Source: Blautia sp. (GTDB taxonomy: Bacteria; Bacillota; Clostridia; Lachnospirales; Lachnospiraceae). From it: a DNA stretch of 17,169 nt. Below are positions 1-7,328 of the stretch, in pieces. Within the stretch, counting starts at the first letter, position 1. The number at the start of each line of letters is the position of its first letter. Below the pieces are notes generated by a model. It did no database searches and was not told where the DNA came from. It saw nothing but the letters and a program-made list of their open reading frames with translations. Where the stretch lies: the NCBI GenBank assembly GCA_017515945.1, contig JAFWDX010000464.1:1-17169 (forward strand), written 5' to 3'. The position numbers and the translations under genes are program-made.

Positions 1-961
1 CTCCGAACAGGTTAAATGACAGAATGATGACGGAGATCAGGAGAGCCGGAAAAATGACCTTGTACGGATAGGACCTGACTCCGTTGAGCGCTTCACTGGT
101 CAAAGAACCCAGGGAGGCCATCGGAGCAGAGACCCCGATGCCCAGATAACTCAGAAAAGCCTCTGTAAAGATCGCAGACGGAATCTGCAGCATGGCGGTG
201 GCAACAAGCTGGCCCACACAGTTGGGGAGCAGGTGCTCCCGGATCATTCTGGTCGGGCGGCATCCCATTGCCCTGGCCGCAGTGACAAATTCCTGGTTCT
301 TCAGCTGCAGGATCTGACCGCGCACGATCCGGGCCATGGTGACCCAATAAAGGACACCATAGACGATAAAAATGGCGATCAGGCCGGAACCGATCCTCTG
401 CAGGCCCTTAAGTGAAGGGACCGAAGCGATCAGTGCGTCCAGCGGTTCCGTAATGACCATTTTGATGACCACGATCAGCAGGATCTCCGGAATGGAATAG
501 ATCACATCCACGATCCTCATCATAATAATGTCTGCTTTCCCTCCTGCCAGTCCCGCTATGGAGCCATATATACTGCCGATGATCAGTACGATCACAGCTG
601 AGACAATGCCGACCACCAGAGAGATCCGCGTCCCGATCATGCAGCGCACCATGATATCCCGACCCAGGCGGTCTGTACCGAATGGATGGCGCAGGCAGGG
701 CCACATGGCTTCATCGCCCCGCACCTGCTGATCATAGGTATAGGGAGAAAGTACAGGACCCAAAAAGGCAAAAACGAGCATGATCAGGATCAGGACCAGC
801 GCGGTCATGGCGATCCTGTTCGTCCTGAGCCTTTGCCAGCTGGCCTTCCAGTAGCCGATATCCTCGGCATGGGCGGCCTCCTCCCTGAAGTAATCCTCCC
901 CAAGCGGGGTAAAATCCTCCGGAGACAGCCTGTTTTGAATGGATAATAGATTTGTCTTCAT
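1..961 (-). CDS. oppC: Opp/Dpp-type peptide ABC transporter permease, OppC family (3' end missing)
   Basis: Reading the minus strand from ATG at 961 gives 320 codons open to the window edge, so the C-terminus is missing. A GGGGAG ribosome site lies 4 nt before the ATG, which starts 12 nt after the oppB stop. An N-terminal cytoplasmic extension of about 48 residues is followed by a membrane segment at 51-70. The OppC hallmark GTDRLGRDIMVRCMIG is at 95-110. The EAA loop that docks on the ATPase is at about 223-250 (FVTAARAMGCRPTRMI). SYLGIGVSAPMASLGSL at 271-287 is also typical of the family. The protein would pair with OppB to form the membrane channel for oligopeptides or dipeptides; substrate cannot be read from sequence. 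It is the fourth gene of the D-F-B-C operon. No periplasmic-type binding protein gene is visible upstream, so it may lie beyond position 1. Confidence 0.93.
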   Translation of the reverse strand, partial: MKTNLLSIQNRLSPEDFTPLGEDYFREEAAHAEDIGYWKASWQRLRTNRIAMTALVLILIMLVFAFLGPVLSPYTYDQQVRGDEAMWPCLRHPFGTDRLGRDIMVRCMIGTRISLVVGIVSAVIVLIIGSIYGSIAGLAGGKADIIMMRIVDVIYSIPEILLIVVIKMVITEPLDALIASVPSLKGLQRIGSGLIAIFIVYGVLYWVTMARIVRGQILQLKNQEFVTAARAMGCRPTRMIREHLLPNCVGQLVATAMLQIPSAIFTEAFLSYLGIGVSAPMASLGSLTSEALNGVRSYPYKVIFPALLISVIILSFNLFG

Positions 962-973
962 TATTCTCCCCTT

Positions 974-1894
974 TTATTCCAGGGTGATCCGTGTATCCAC
1001 CACCTTATAGAGGATGTCACAGACCAGATTCATCAGAATGATCAGCGCAGAGTAAAAGATCGTGACGCCCATGATCATTGTATAATCACGCATGCTGATA
1101 CTGCTCACCATGTACCGTCCCAGTCCGGGCACGTTAAAAACACTCTCCGCCACAAAGCCGCCGGTGAGAATCGTAGCCGTCAGCGGCGCCAGATAAGTGA
1201 TCACAGGGATCAGGGAATTTTTGAGTGCATGGACAAAGACCACCACAAACTCGGACATGCCCTTGGCCCGCTCCGTCAGCAGGTAATCCTGGTTCATGAC
1301 CTCCAGGATACTTGCCCTGGTCAGCCTGGCCATATAGCTGGTGGGATACATGGCCAGTGTGATCACCGGCATGATGGAGCCGCCTGGTTTGTTGTATGTC
1401 ACAGGCAGCCAGTCGAGACAAACCGCAAAAACGATCATAATCAGCGACGCGATGACATATCCAGGCATCGATATCCCGACAGAAGTGATCACGCGGATGA
1501 CATTGTCCAAAAGGCTGTCCTTGTGCAGGCCTGCCACGCATCCGAAAGTAACCCCTATGATGAGGGCTGCCGCCAGGGCTTTCAGGCCCAGACGCATGGA
1601 CACCTTAAATGAATCACTGATGATCGTGGTGACCTGGCGGCCTTTCTGCAGGACATAGCTGGTACCCATATCCCCGTGAAGCAGGCTCTTAAGATAGCGG
1701 CCATACTGGATATATACCGGCTGATCCAGCCCGTATTTTGCGATCAGGATGGCTCTGTTCTCCTCGGAGGCTTTTTCCGACATGAATGGGTCTCCGGGCA
1801 TGAGATTCATAAGGAAAAAGGTGAGCGTGATGATGATAAAAAGGCTCACCGCAGCCAGTATGATTCTCTTGATGATATAATGTAAGGTCTGCAT
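974..1894 (-). CDS. oppB: Opp/Dpp-type peptide ABC transporter permease, OppB family
   Basis: The product is 306 residues, the usual OppB/DppB length. The frame is open upstream to 2131, but that stretch overlaps oppF. I chose ATG at 1894 because the protein then begins MQTLHYIIKRIILAAV, the classical start of this family, with AAGGGG about 10 nt upstream. A first membrane helix at about 9-29 is followed by the family motif MPGDPF at 32-37, and several further membrane helices. The EAA loop is at about 203-232 (LLTERAKGMSEFVVVFVHAL). SVFNVPGLGRYMV at 251-263 is also diagnostic. It forms the channel with OppC, energised by OppD and OppF. A 61-nt gap separates it from oppF, and oppC follows after 12 nt. 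Confidence 0.95.
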   Translation of the reverse strand: MQTLHYIIKRIILAAVSLFIIITLTFFLMNLMPGDPFMSEKASEENRAILIAKYGLDQPVYIQYGRYLKSLLHGDMGTSYVLQKGRQVTTIISDSFKVSMRLGLKALAAALIIGVTFGCVAGLHKDSLLDNVIRVITSVGISMPGYVIASLIMIVFAVCLDWLPVTYNKPGGSIMPVITLAMYPTSYMARLTRASILEVMNQDYLLTERAKGMSEFVVVFVHALKNSLIPVITYLAPLTATILTGGFVAESVFNVPGLGRYMVSSISMRDYTMIMGVTIFYSALIILMNLVCDILYKVVDTRITLE

Positions 1895-1955
1895 GATTGC
1901 TCTGCCCCTTATCCTTTCTGTATATCCCGCAGATATAACAGAGTGTATAATTGTT

Positions 1956-2945
1956 TCAGCCTGCAAGATGGCATGCCACGAAGTGTCCGGGAGTGATCTC
2001 CCGAAATGCCTGATCCTCGTGGGCGCATTCCTCCCTGGCCCTGGGGCAGCGGGTACGGAATGGGCATCCGGACGGAGGGTTAAGAGGACTCGGGATTTCT
2101 CCCTCGAGACGGATCGGCCTGCGGGCTGCACTCAGATCCGGATTGGCCAGCGGGATAGCCGAGAGCAGCATCTGCGTATAGGGATGCAGCGGGTCGCTGT
2201 AAAGCTCCTGAGCGGACGCAATTTCCACCACATGACCCAGGTACATGACGCCGATCCGGGTGCTGATATGCCTGACCACGGCCAGGTCATGACCGATAAA
2301 GAGATATGTCAGCCCCTGATCATTCTGCAGATCCTGGAGCATGTTTATGATCTGCGCCTGGATCGACACGTCCAGCGCGGACACGGGTTCATCACAGACG
2401 ATGAAATGCGGCTTGACCGCCAGTGCCCTGGCGATCCCGATCCTTTGCCGCTGTCCTCCGGAAAACTCATGAGGAAACCGGTTATAAAACTCACGGTTGA
2501 GGCCGACCAGATCCAGCAGCTCCAGGATCCTGTCCCTGCGCTCCTGCCTTGAGGCACACATGCGGCGTATGTCCAGGCCTTCCCCGATGATATCCGACAC
2601 TGTTTTGCGTGGATCCAACGACGCATAGGGATCCTGAAAAACGATCTGCATCCGGTCACGATATTTGTTCATGTCTTTACCGATGATGGACTCTCCCTCA
2701 TAGAGGATGTCGCCTCCAGTAGGCTCCTCCAGCCGCAGGATCGTCCTGCCCAGGGTCGTCTTGCCGCAGCCGCTCTCTCCGACGATACCCAGCGTCTCTC
2801 CTTTGTTCAGGCAAAAGGAAACATCATCCACCGCCTTCAGATCCGTTCTGTGAAAAAAGCCTGTGCGGACCGGAAAGTATTTTTTCAGGTGTTTTACCTC
2901 CAGGAGGGGAGCACCTGAATCTGTCTTTGTCACGTCTGATGTCAT
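1956..2945 (-). CDS. oppF: Opp/Dpp-type ABC transporter ATP-binding protein, OppF family
   Basis: This 329-residue ATPase has Walker A GESGCGKT at 56-63, Q-loop in [11 protein letters not shown] near 104, signature FSGGQRQR at 161-168, Walker B FIVCDEP at 181-187 and the H-loop His219. The C-terminal oligopeptide-transporter domain holds Cys294, Cys300, Cys307 and Cys325. In related DppD structures an equivalent Cys cluster binds an Fe-S centre; whether it does so here is inference. The ATG overlaps the oppD stop by 4 nt (ATGA), with a G-rich ribosome site inside the oppD end, so the two are translationally coupled. OppD/OppF heterodimers hydrolyse ATP at the cytoplasmic face of the OppBC channel. 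Confidence 0.95.
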   Translation of the reverse strand: MTSDVTKTDSGAPLLEVKHLKKYFPVRTGFFHRTDLKAVDDVSFCLNKGETLGIVGESGCGKTTLGRTILRLEEPTGGDILYEGESIIGKDMNKYRDRMQIVFQDPYASLDPRKTVSDIIGEGLDIRRMCASRQERRDRILELLDLVGLNREFYNRFPHEFSGGQRQRIGIARALAVKPHFIVCDEPVSALDVSIQAQIINMLQDLQNDQGLTYLFIGHDLAVVRHISTRIGVMYLGHVVEIASAQELYSDPLHPYTQMLLSAIPLANPDLSAARRPIRLEGEIPSPLNPPSGCPFRTRCPRAREECAHEDQAFREITPGHFVACHLAG

Positions 2946-3946
2946 ATCGATCCCCCTCCCCCTGCGGGTTCAGCCAGTTTCCAGCAGGCAGCCGAGTGGC
3001 CTTCTCCCAGGTCGATCAGCGGAGCGTCCTCCCTCACGCAGATCGCCATGGCATATGGGCAGCGCGAGGCAAAGGCGCAGCCTTTGGGCACACAGCTCAT
3101 ATCGGGAGGATTCCCCGGTATGGCCTTCAGCCGCTGATCTGCTGTCTCTCCTATATCCGGTACTGACTCGATCAGCCCCTGCGTGTAGGGATGCTTATGG
3201 CGGTAAAAGATCTGACGGCTTGTCCCCTCCTCCACGATCCGGCCGGCGTACATGACGATGATCCGATCGCAGATATCTGATACCACCCCCAGATCATGGG
3301 TGATGAAAATGATGGCCATGCCCAGCTTTTCCTTGAGCTCCTTGAGCAGGTATATGATCTGTGCCTGTATCGTCACATCCAGGGCTGTGGTCGGCTCATC
3401 CGCGATCAGCAGATCCGGATCGCAGGATAACGCCATGGCGATCATGATCCTCTGGCGCATGCCGCCTGAGAGCTGATGCGGGTACTGCTTCAGTCTCCGC
3501 TCCGGCTGATTGATCCCCACCAGGTCGAGCAGCTCGAGCATACGGTCATATCTGCTGTTTTTGTCAAGTGCCGTATGCTTTCGCAGGGCCTCGTCCAGCT
3601 GATACCTAATCGTAAGCAGAGGATCCAGTGCAGTCATGGGATCCTGAAAGATCATGGAGATCCGATTGCCGCGCAGTTTTTGCAGGTCTTTCCGGTCAAG
3701 TCCCAGGATGTCCTGTCCCTCAAATATGATCTCCCCGGCTTTTACCCGGCCGCTTGGCGGTGTCAGCCGCAGGATCGCATGGCTTGACACGGATTTGCCG
3801 CTCCCGGACTCCCCGACAATCCCCAGGACCTCCCCTTCATTCAGTTCATAGCTGATCCCGCGTACAGCCTGAATCTCTCCTGTTTGTGTAAAAAAAGAGA
3901 TCGAAAGATCCCTTACCTGCAGCATCGCGCCGGTATATCCCTTCAT
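2942..3946 (-). CDS. oppD: Opp/Dpp-type ABC transporter ATP-binding protein, OppD family
   Basis: With ATG at 3946 the protein is 334 residues. GAGGAA lies 8 nt upstream, and the next residues lead into [12 protein letters not shown], the usual start of the fold. The frame stays open to 4018, but that would need a TTG start inside the leader hairpin with no ribosome site. Motifs are Walker A GESGSGKS at 45-52, Q101, signature LSGGMRQR at 159-166, Walker B LLIADEP at 179-185 and His217. The C-terminal Cys residues at 285, 290, 296, 303 and 321 match the cluster seen in OppD/DppD proteins. It is the first gene of the peptide importer operon, behind the promoter at 4131-4159 and the hairpin at 3964-4012. 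Confidence 0.95.
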   Translation of the reverse strand: MKGYTGAMLQVRDLSISFFTQTGEIQAVRGISYELNEGEVLGIVGESGSGKSVSSHAILRLTPPSGRVKAGEIIFEGQDILGLDRKDLQKLRGNRISMIFQDPMTALDPLLTIRYQLDEALRKHTALDKNSRYDRMLELLDLVGINQPERRLKQYPHQLSGGMRQRIMIAMALSCDPDLLIADEPTTALDVTIQAQIIYLLKELKEKLGMAIIFITHDLGVVSDICDRIIVMYAGRIVEEGTSRQIFYRHKHPYTQGLIESVPDIGETADQRLKAIPGNPPDMSCVPKGCAFASRCPYAMAICVREDAPLIDLGEGHSAACWKLAEPAGGGGSI

Positions 3947-3963
3947 GTTGTTCTTCCTCAAAC

Positions 3964-4012
3964 GAAAAGCAGGTGAAGATGACAGTAAAAACGCCATCTT
4001 CACCTGCTTTTC
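3964..4012 (-). terminator. 18-bp perfect hairpin in the opp leader: terminator or attenuator candidate
   Basis: Positions 3964-3981 and 3995-4012 are perfect 18-bp inverted repeats (gaaaagcaggtgaagatg and its complement) around a 13-nt loop. The foot of the stem is an A4/T4 pair outside GCAGG/CCTGC, the layout of a bidirectional intrinsic terminator. The T-tract is only four residues and is paired. It ends 17 nt before the oppD ATG and lies downstream of the likely opp promoter, so it would form in the opp leader RNA. It could attenuate opp, terminate read-through from rhaD, or protect the mRNA 5' end. Confidence 0.6.
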
Positions 4013-4130
4013 AGGCAAATCTTAACGATCAATAATATAATCTGGTATCTGTGAAGTCACATACCCGAAATCCGTGCTTTTTGAATGACTTTACAGGTAC
4101 ATAACATAATTTGTAATACTGTCCTTAATA

Positions 4131-4159
4131 ACTATAATCCATTCAAAGATTTTTGTCAA
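4131..4159 (-). promoter_or_regulatory. Sigma-A promoter for the opp operon
   Basis: On the minus strand TTGACA (4154-4159) is separated by exactly 17 nt from TATAGT (4131-4136). The -35 box is consensus and the -10 box has one mismatch. Predicted initiation is near 4124, giving a leader of about 178 nt before the oppD ATG at 3946. That leader holds a smaller hairpin at 4044-4065 (GGTAT/ATACC arms) and the 18-bp hairpin at 3964-4012. I recognise no known riboswitch or T-box motif in it. The surrounding 4020-4190 region is AT-rich. Confidence 0.8.
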
Positions 4160-4193
4160 TTACGCACAGTTTAATTATTTAAATAGATTATTT

Positions 4194-4359
4194 GTAACTG
4201 TTCAGTCACAAGCTCCTTCACAGTTACGAGGCCAGGCGCAGGCTCCTTTCGTCGCATTGGAAGTGCGCCTCCCAAGGGACGCCTTCGGTGTGGCCTTGGC
4301 TGTTCAACTTTTGTCTCACGCACCTCGCAGTAAATGCGAGGTGCTGACTGAACAGTTAC
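4194..4359. repeat. Interspersed repeat copy A (full length, 166 bp)
   Basis: It starts with gtaactgttcagtca and ends with tgactgaacagttac, a perfect 15-bp terminal inverted repeat. The first 34 bp also form an imperfect palindrome of their own (gtaactgt ... acagttac). Near the right end is a 10-bp hairpin with arms gcacctcgca and tgcgaggtgc around a 5-nt loop (gtaaa). A 21-bp insert absent from copy F is at 4271-4291. It begins 2 nt after the rhaD stop and ends before the opp promoter. I see no protein-coding capacity; short frames inside it recur in every copy because the sequence recurs. Confidence 0.9.
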
Positions 4360-4361
4360 GA

Positions 4362-5192
4362 TTATTTCTTTTCATAGAGGAAGCGCTCCGGAAGGGTCAC
4401 ATGGAACCCATCCGCGACCTGACGCAGATTCTCTGCGGTGATCGTCTGGAGCTTGTCCGGGCGGACAGAGAGAACCTTGATCAGGATCTCGGCGGACTTC
4501 TCGATCGTGTGCATGAGACCGAAGGTCAGATCAAAATCCGGACCGGAGCAGAACATGCCGTGATGCGCCCAGATCGCCGCATCGTACTGTTCCATCAGAC
4601 GGCTGGTCGCGACCGCGATATCCCTGCCGCCGGGAACCATCCACGGCACGACGCCGACACCGCCGGGGAATACGACCGGACACTCTGTGGCGGACTCCCA
4701 CAGCTCACGGGTAAAGATCTCATCCTTGAGGGGAAGGATAAATGTGAGCGCGATGATATTGGTAGTATGGGCATGATAGATCACGCGGTGTTCCCCGTTC
4801 GTGACTCTCTTTTTGACCTCATGGTTCATCAGATGAGCAGGAAGCTCGCTGGTGGGCTTTCCTCCCTCAACCAGGCCCCAGCGGATCCTGTAGTTTTCAC
4901 CCTTTTCATCCAGCTCGATGATGGCGATGCAGGCCTCAGGGTCCACGATGACATTACGGAAATACTTGCCGCTCCCGGTCACCAGGAAAAACTCTCCGGC
5001 AAGTCCGGGCACGCTGGTGCCGATCGGTTCCCAGTTCGCGTGGTCATTCAGACGGGGCAGGATGTGCTGCACCTCTTCCGGTTTGAGACGATAGGACAGA
5101 TTGCCGCCGTTTCTCTCATGCCAGCCCTGCTGAAAGCCGTCATCCGCCATTTTTACAAAGCCGCGGACAAATTTAGTGTCAAGTATTTTCAT
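4362..5192 (-). CDS. rhaD: Rhamnulose-1-phosphate aldolase
   Basis: This is a zinc-dependent class II aldolase that splits L-rhamnulose 1-phosphate into DHAP and L-lactaldehyde in the cytoplasm. The 276 residues match the length of E. coli RhaD (274) and keep its blocks: WHERNGGNLSYRL (24-36), FLVTGSGKYFRNV (69-81), PTSELPAH (113-120) with catalytic Glu116, YHAHTTN with zinc ligands His140 and His142, and WAHHGMF with third ligand His211. AGAGGAG lies 7 nt before the ATG. The gene starts 24 nt after the transglutaminase-like gene at 5217-6218 and is probably co-transcribed with it. No rhamnose kinase, isomerase or regulator is nearby, so it stands apart from a usual rha operon. Repeat copy A follows 2 nt after the stop. 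Confidence 0.95.
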   Translation of the reverse strand: MKILDTKFVRGFVKMADDGFQQGWHERNGGNLSYRLKPEEVQHILPRLNDHANWEPIGTSVPGLAGEFFLVTGSGKYFRNVIVDPEACIAIIELDEKGENYRIRWGLVEGGKPTSELPAHLMNHEVKKRVTNGEHRVIYHAHTTNIIALTFILPLKDEIFTRELWESATECPVVFPGGVGVVPWMVPGGRDIAVATSRLMEQYDAAIWAHHGMFCSGPDFDLTFGLMHTIEKSAEILIKVLSVRPDKLQTITAENLRQVADGFHVTLPERFLYEKK

Positions 5193-5216
5193 AATTCTGC
5201 TCCTCTCTGAATAGCT

Positions 5217-6218
5217 TTAAAGCGTTTTTCCTGTAGCAAAATCTACGTACCGTGTCACCTGATAAGCGAACGGATAACTTGAAAGTCCGAACACACCCTG
5301 ATTCCATCCGGCAAACTGCCCCTCAGGATCATAAAACTGCCCGTTTATCAGCACCCAGCAGTGTGTGGTAAATCCGTCTGCCGCCCCGTCCACCGAACCG
5401 GGCACACGGCCGTAAATCAGGGTCGGTTTATACCCCAGCTCGGAAGCCATGGCCGCAAAGGCGCAGGAAAAGCTTATGCAGTCTCCCATATGCGTATTGA
5501 GCATATTCAGGGCACTGATCTTTGGCCACAGAGGATCATTGAGATCCAGGTCCCGCACGATATAGGAAAAGTTCGACTTGGATGTCAGCCATGTCCAGCA
5601 GGCATACAGTTTGTCCCTCTTTGACATGGAGTCATTCGTCAGGGAACGGACAACCTGCATCTGACGGAGCTTGAGCTGTCCCACCGTATTATTGACCATC
5701 TGGGAACCCTTGAAGGTTACGCCTGAAACCGTCCTGTCTTTTACGATCCTGCCCAGGGAATTGGCAAAATACAGCTTGCCGCCGACGATCAGCCAGCCGG
5801 TCTGACAGCGGCCGTATTTATCCGGGCAATACTGATAGTTCCCGACTGTGAACAGCTTGTTGACCGAAGACTTCCGGAGCATGCCGACTGTATTAAATAC
5901 ATATGTATATCCGTCAAGGCGGATCCAGTGCGTGACAGCTGCACCGTTGCTTTTAAAATAATAACGACGGACCAGATCTCCGGTGGACCGTTTGATGATC
6001 ACGTCTTTCCACTGGTTTTTCAGCTTTTTTCCATTCTCGTAGTAATAATACTTCCCGTTGATCTTATGCAGACCGTCTTTCTTTTGGGAAGCAGCCTTTG
6101 ATACGGCCGATGATGCCTGAGCGGAAATCTCCCCTGCCATAACAGGCGTATGCAGATACAGCGCCATGGTCAGCAGGCCCAGAAAGGCCATAATCAGAAT
6201 TTTGCGGGTCCTGTTCAT
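5217..6218 (-). CDS. Secreted transglutaminase-like protein with wall-binding-type repeats (TGase1)
   Basis: ATG at 6218 gives 333 residues with GAGGAG 6 nt upstream. The frame is open to 6392, but that extension is translated repeat copy B and is rejected. A signal peptide covers about 1-28 (RTRKILIM then a hydrophobic core, VMAG). Residues 50-160 contain aromatic repeats such as INGKYYYYENGKKLKNQW and TGWLIVGGKLYFANSLG, which resemble glucan/choline-binding repeats. The C-terminal transglutaminase-like fold has a Cys-His-Asp triad: Cys247 in MGDCISFSCAF, His286 in FTTHCWVL and Asp298 in FYDPEG. Such domains may cross-link, hydrolyse amides or act as proteases; the reaction cannot be told from sequence. 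A paralogue lies at 7328-8131, with an acidic secreted protein between them. Confidence 0.85.
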   Translation of the reverse strand: MNRTRKILIMAFLGLLTMALYLHTPVMAGEISAQASSAVSKAASQKKDGLHKINGKYYYYENGKKLKNQWKDVIIKRSTGDLVRRYYFKSNGAAVTHWIRLDGYTYVFNTVGMLRKSSVNKLFTVGNYQYCPDKYGRCQTGWLIVGGKLYFANSLGRIVKDRTVSGVTFKGSQMVNNTVGQLKLRQMQVVRSLTNDSMSKRDKLYACWTWLTSKSNFSYIVRDLDLNDPLWPKISALNMLNTHMGDCISFSCAFAAMASELGYKPTLIYGRVPGSVDGAADGFTTHCWVLINGQFYDPEGQFAGWNQGVFGLSSYPFAYQVTRYVDFATGKTL

Positions 6219-6250
6219 TTCTATCTCCTCAGTCTTACAGCGTTCAGTTT

Positions 6251-6437
6251 GTAACTGTTCAGTCGCAAGCTCCTTCACAGTTACGAGGCCAGGCGCAGGC
6301 TCCTTTCGTCGCATCGGAAGCCCGCCTCCCAAGGGACGCCTTCTGTGTGGCCCTGACTGTTCAGCTTTTGTCTCACGCACCTGCCAGGGCACGCCTGCGG
6401 CGTCGCAGTAAATGCGAGGTGCTGACTGTACATTTAC
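6251..6437. repeat. Interspersed repeat copy B (187 bp, two 21-bp inserts)
   Basis: It follows copy A closely, from gtaactgttcagtcgc to tgactgtacatttac; the right terminal repeat is degraded at two bases. It carries the same 21-bp insert as copy A (6328-6348) and a second related insert at 6383-6403, placed inside the left arm of the internal hairpin. It lies 1 nt after the stop codon of the acidic secreted protein and reaches to 32 nt before the TGase1 ATG. Confidence 0.88.
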
Positions 6438-6438
6438 T

Positions 6439-7236
6439 TCAGTTCAGAATAAGCCCATCATCCAGGCAGCCGTCATCACCGGAGCCGTCGCCGCCGTCCG
6501 TGCTGCCACTGTCATCTGAACCGGACTGTTCTTCATAATATCCGGTATCATAGTCCGAATTGCCATAATCATAGTCATAGTCATAATCATAACTGTAATC
6601 ATCGGACCCGCTTTCCTCGACATAGGCAGACGACTGATCAGAGGCTGCGGCAGTGTCATAGGAGCCCTCGGAACCGGCATCAGCAGCTGCATCCGTTGTT
6701 GCTGCGGCAGCCGCAAGGTTTTTCTCATGCTCCAGCGTATTCTGCTCTGCTTTCAGGCTCAGGCTCTCAAATACAAGATACCCGACACCGTCCTCCAGAC
6801 GGATCTCGGCCTTCTCCACATCACCGAAGGGGAATGTGTGCAGCAGTGCTTTCGTATCGTCCTCGAATGTCAGCTCGATATCATAAACCGGAGGCTTGTA
6901 ACCCTCTTTTGAAGGATCTGCTTCCTTTGGTGTGAAGTAAAGGATCCTCTCCTCATCTGCCGCAAAGACATCATCCTTTTCAAGCAGGTTGTCGCCCTTG
7001 CCCTCGCCGTCGATCTCAACCACAAATTCTTTGATACCCTTGCCGGTGGCGTTTTTGATGTCTACCTCGTAGTCGCCCTCTTCTTTTTTACCGATCGCGG
7101 CAGGCTCCTTTTTCTCCTCTCCTGCCTGTGTAAAGACAGCCGTATCCTCCGCGGCATCCTCGGCACAGAAAGCCGGGACAGTCAGGGCCAAAGCCAGTGC
7201 AGCTGCAAGTACAGATGATGTAATCTTTTTCTTCAT
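6439..7236 (-). CDS. Acidic secreted protein of unknown function with Asp/Tyr-rich C-terminus
   Basis: I do not recognise a characterised family. The 265-residue product begins MKKKITSSVLAAALALALTV, a clear signal peptide with cleavage near residues 24-25 (PAFC-AE). The Cys there lacks a good lipobox. A mature domain at about 55-160 looks beta-rich, with YEVDIKNATGKGIKEFVVEI, then YDIELTFEDD and a GDVEKAEIRLEDGVGYLVF-like block. An Ala-rich stretch (173-188) leads to an Asp/Ser/Tyr tail with alternating DYDYDYDYDY at 216-224. It ends GCLDDGLILN, placing Cys257 nine residues from the end. GGAGAG lies 5 nt before the ATG. It sits between two transglutaminase-like genes, which suggests but does not show that it is a surface partner or substrate. 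Confidence 0.8.
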   Translation of the reverse strand: MKKKITSSVLAAALALALTVPAFCAEDAAEDTAVFTQAGEEKKEPAAIGKKEEGDYEVDIKNATGKGIKEFVVEIDGEGKGDNLLEKDDVFAADEERILYFTPKEADPSKEGYKPPVYDIELTFEDDTKALLHTFPFGDVEKAEIRLEDGVGYLVFESLSLKAEQNTLEHEKNLAAAAATTDAAADAGSEGSYDTAAASDQSSAYVEESGSDDYSYDYDYDYDYGNSDYDTGYYEEQSGSDDSGSTDGGDGSGDDGCLDDGLILN

Positions 7237-7268
7237 AATATCTCTCCTGAATTTCTATAATCACAGAT

Positions 7269-7328
7269 GTAACTGTCCAGTCACAAGCTCCTTCGTAACT
7301 GTCCAGTCACAGGCTCCTTTACAGTTAT
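7269..7328. repeat. Interspersed repeat copy C (short, tandem 26-bp units)
   Basis: Two 26-bp direct repeats (7269-7294 and 7295-7320, 24 of 26 identical) both match the left end of the long copies, with a shared tt-to-tc change (gtaactgtccagtca). They are followed by acagttat at 7321-7328. The last base is shared with the TGA stop codon of the TGase2 gene, so the element abuts the gene exactly. The internal hairpin and 21-bp inserts are absent. Confidence 0.82.

Noticed and set aside
1895..2131. 79-residue upstream extension of OppB
   Set aside because: It overlaps oppF coding sequence and lacks family similarity; the start at 1894 gives the typical N-terminus.
4059..4110. Possible leader peptide in the opp leader (about 16 codons)
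   Set aside because: The nearest AAGGA is about 14 nt from the ATG, too far for good initiation, and the codons show no clear regulatory bias.
4257..5210. 317-residue plus-strand frame opposite rhaD
   Set aside because: It is the antisense shadow of a conserved aldolase and starts inside repeat copy A.
6219..6392. N-terminal extension of TGase1 and similar small frames with an APGLVTVKEL-type sequence
   Set aside because: The frames arise only because repeat copies are read through; the same peptide appears at copies B and F, has no ribosome site, and precedes a proper signal peptide start.
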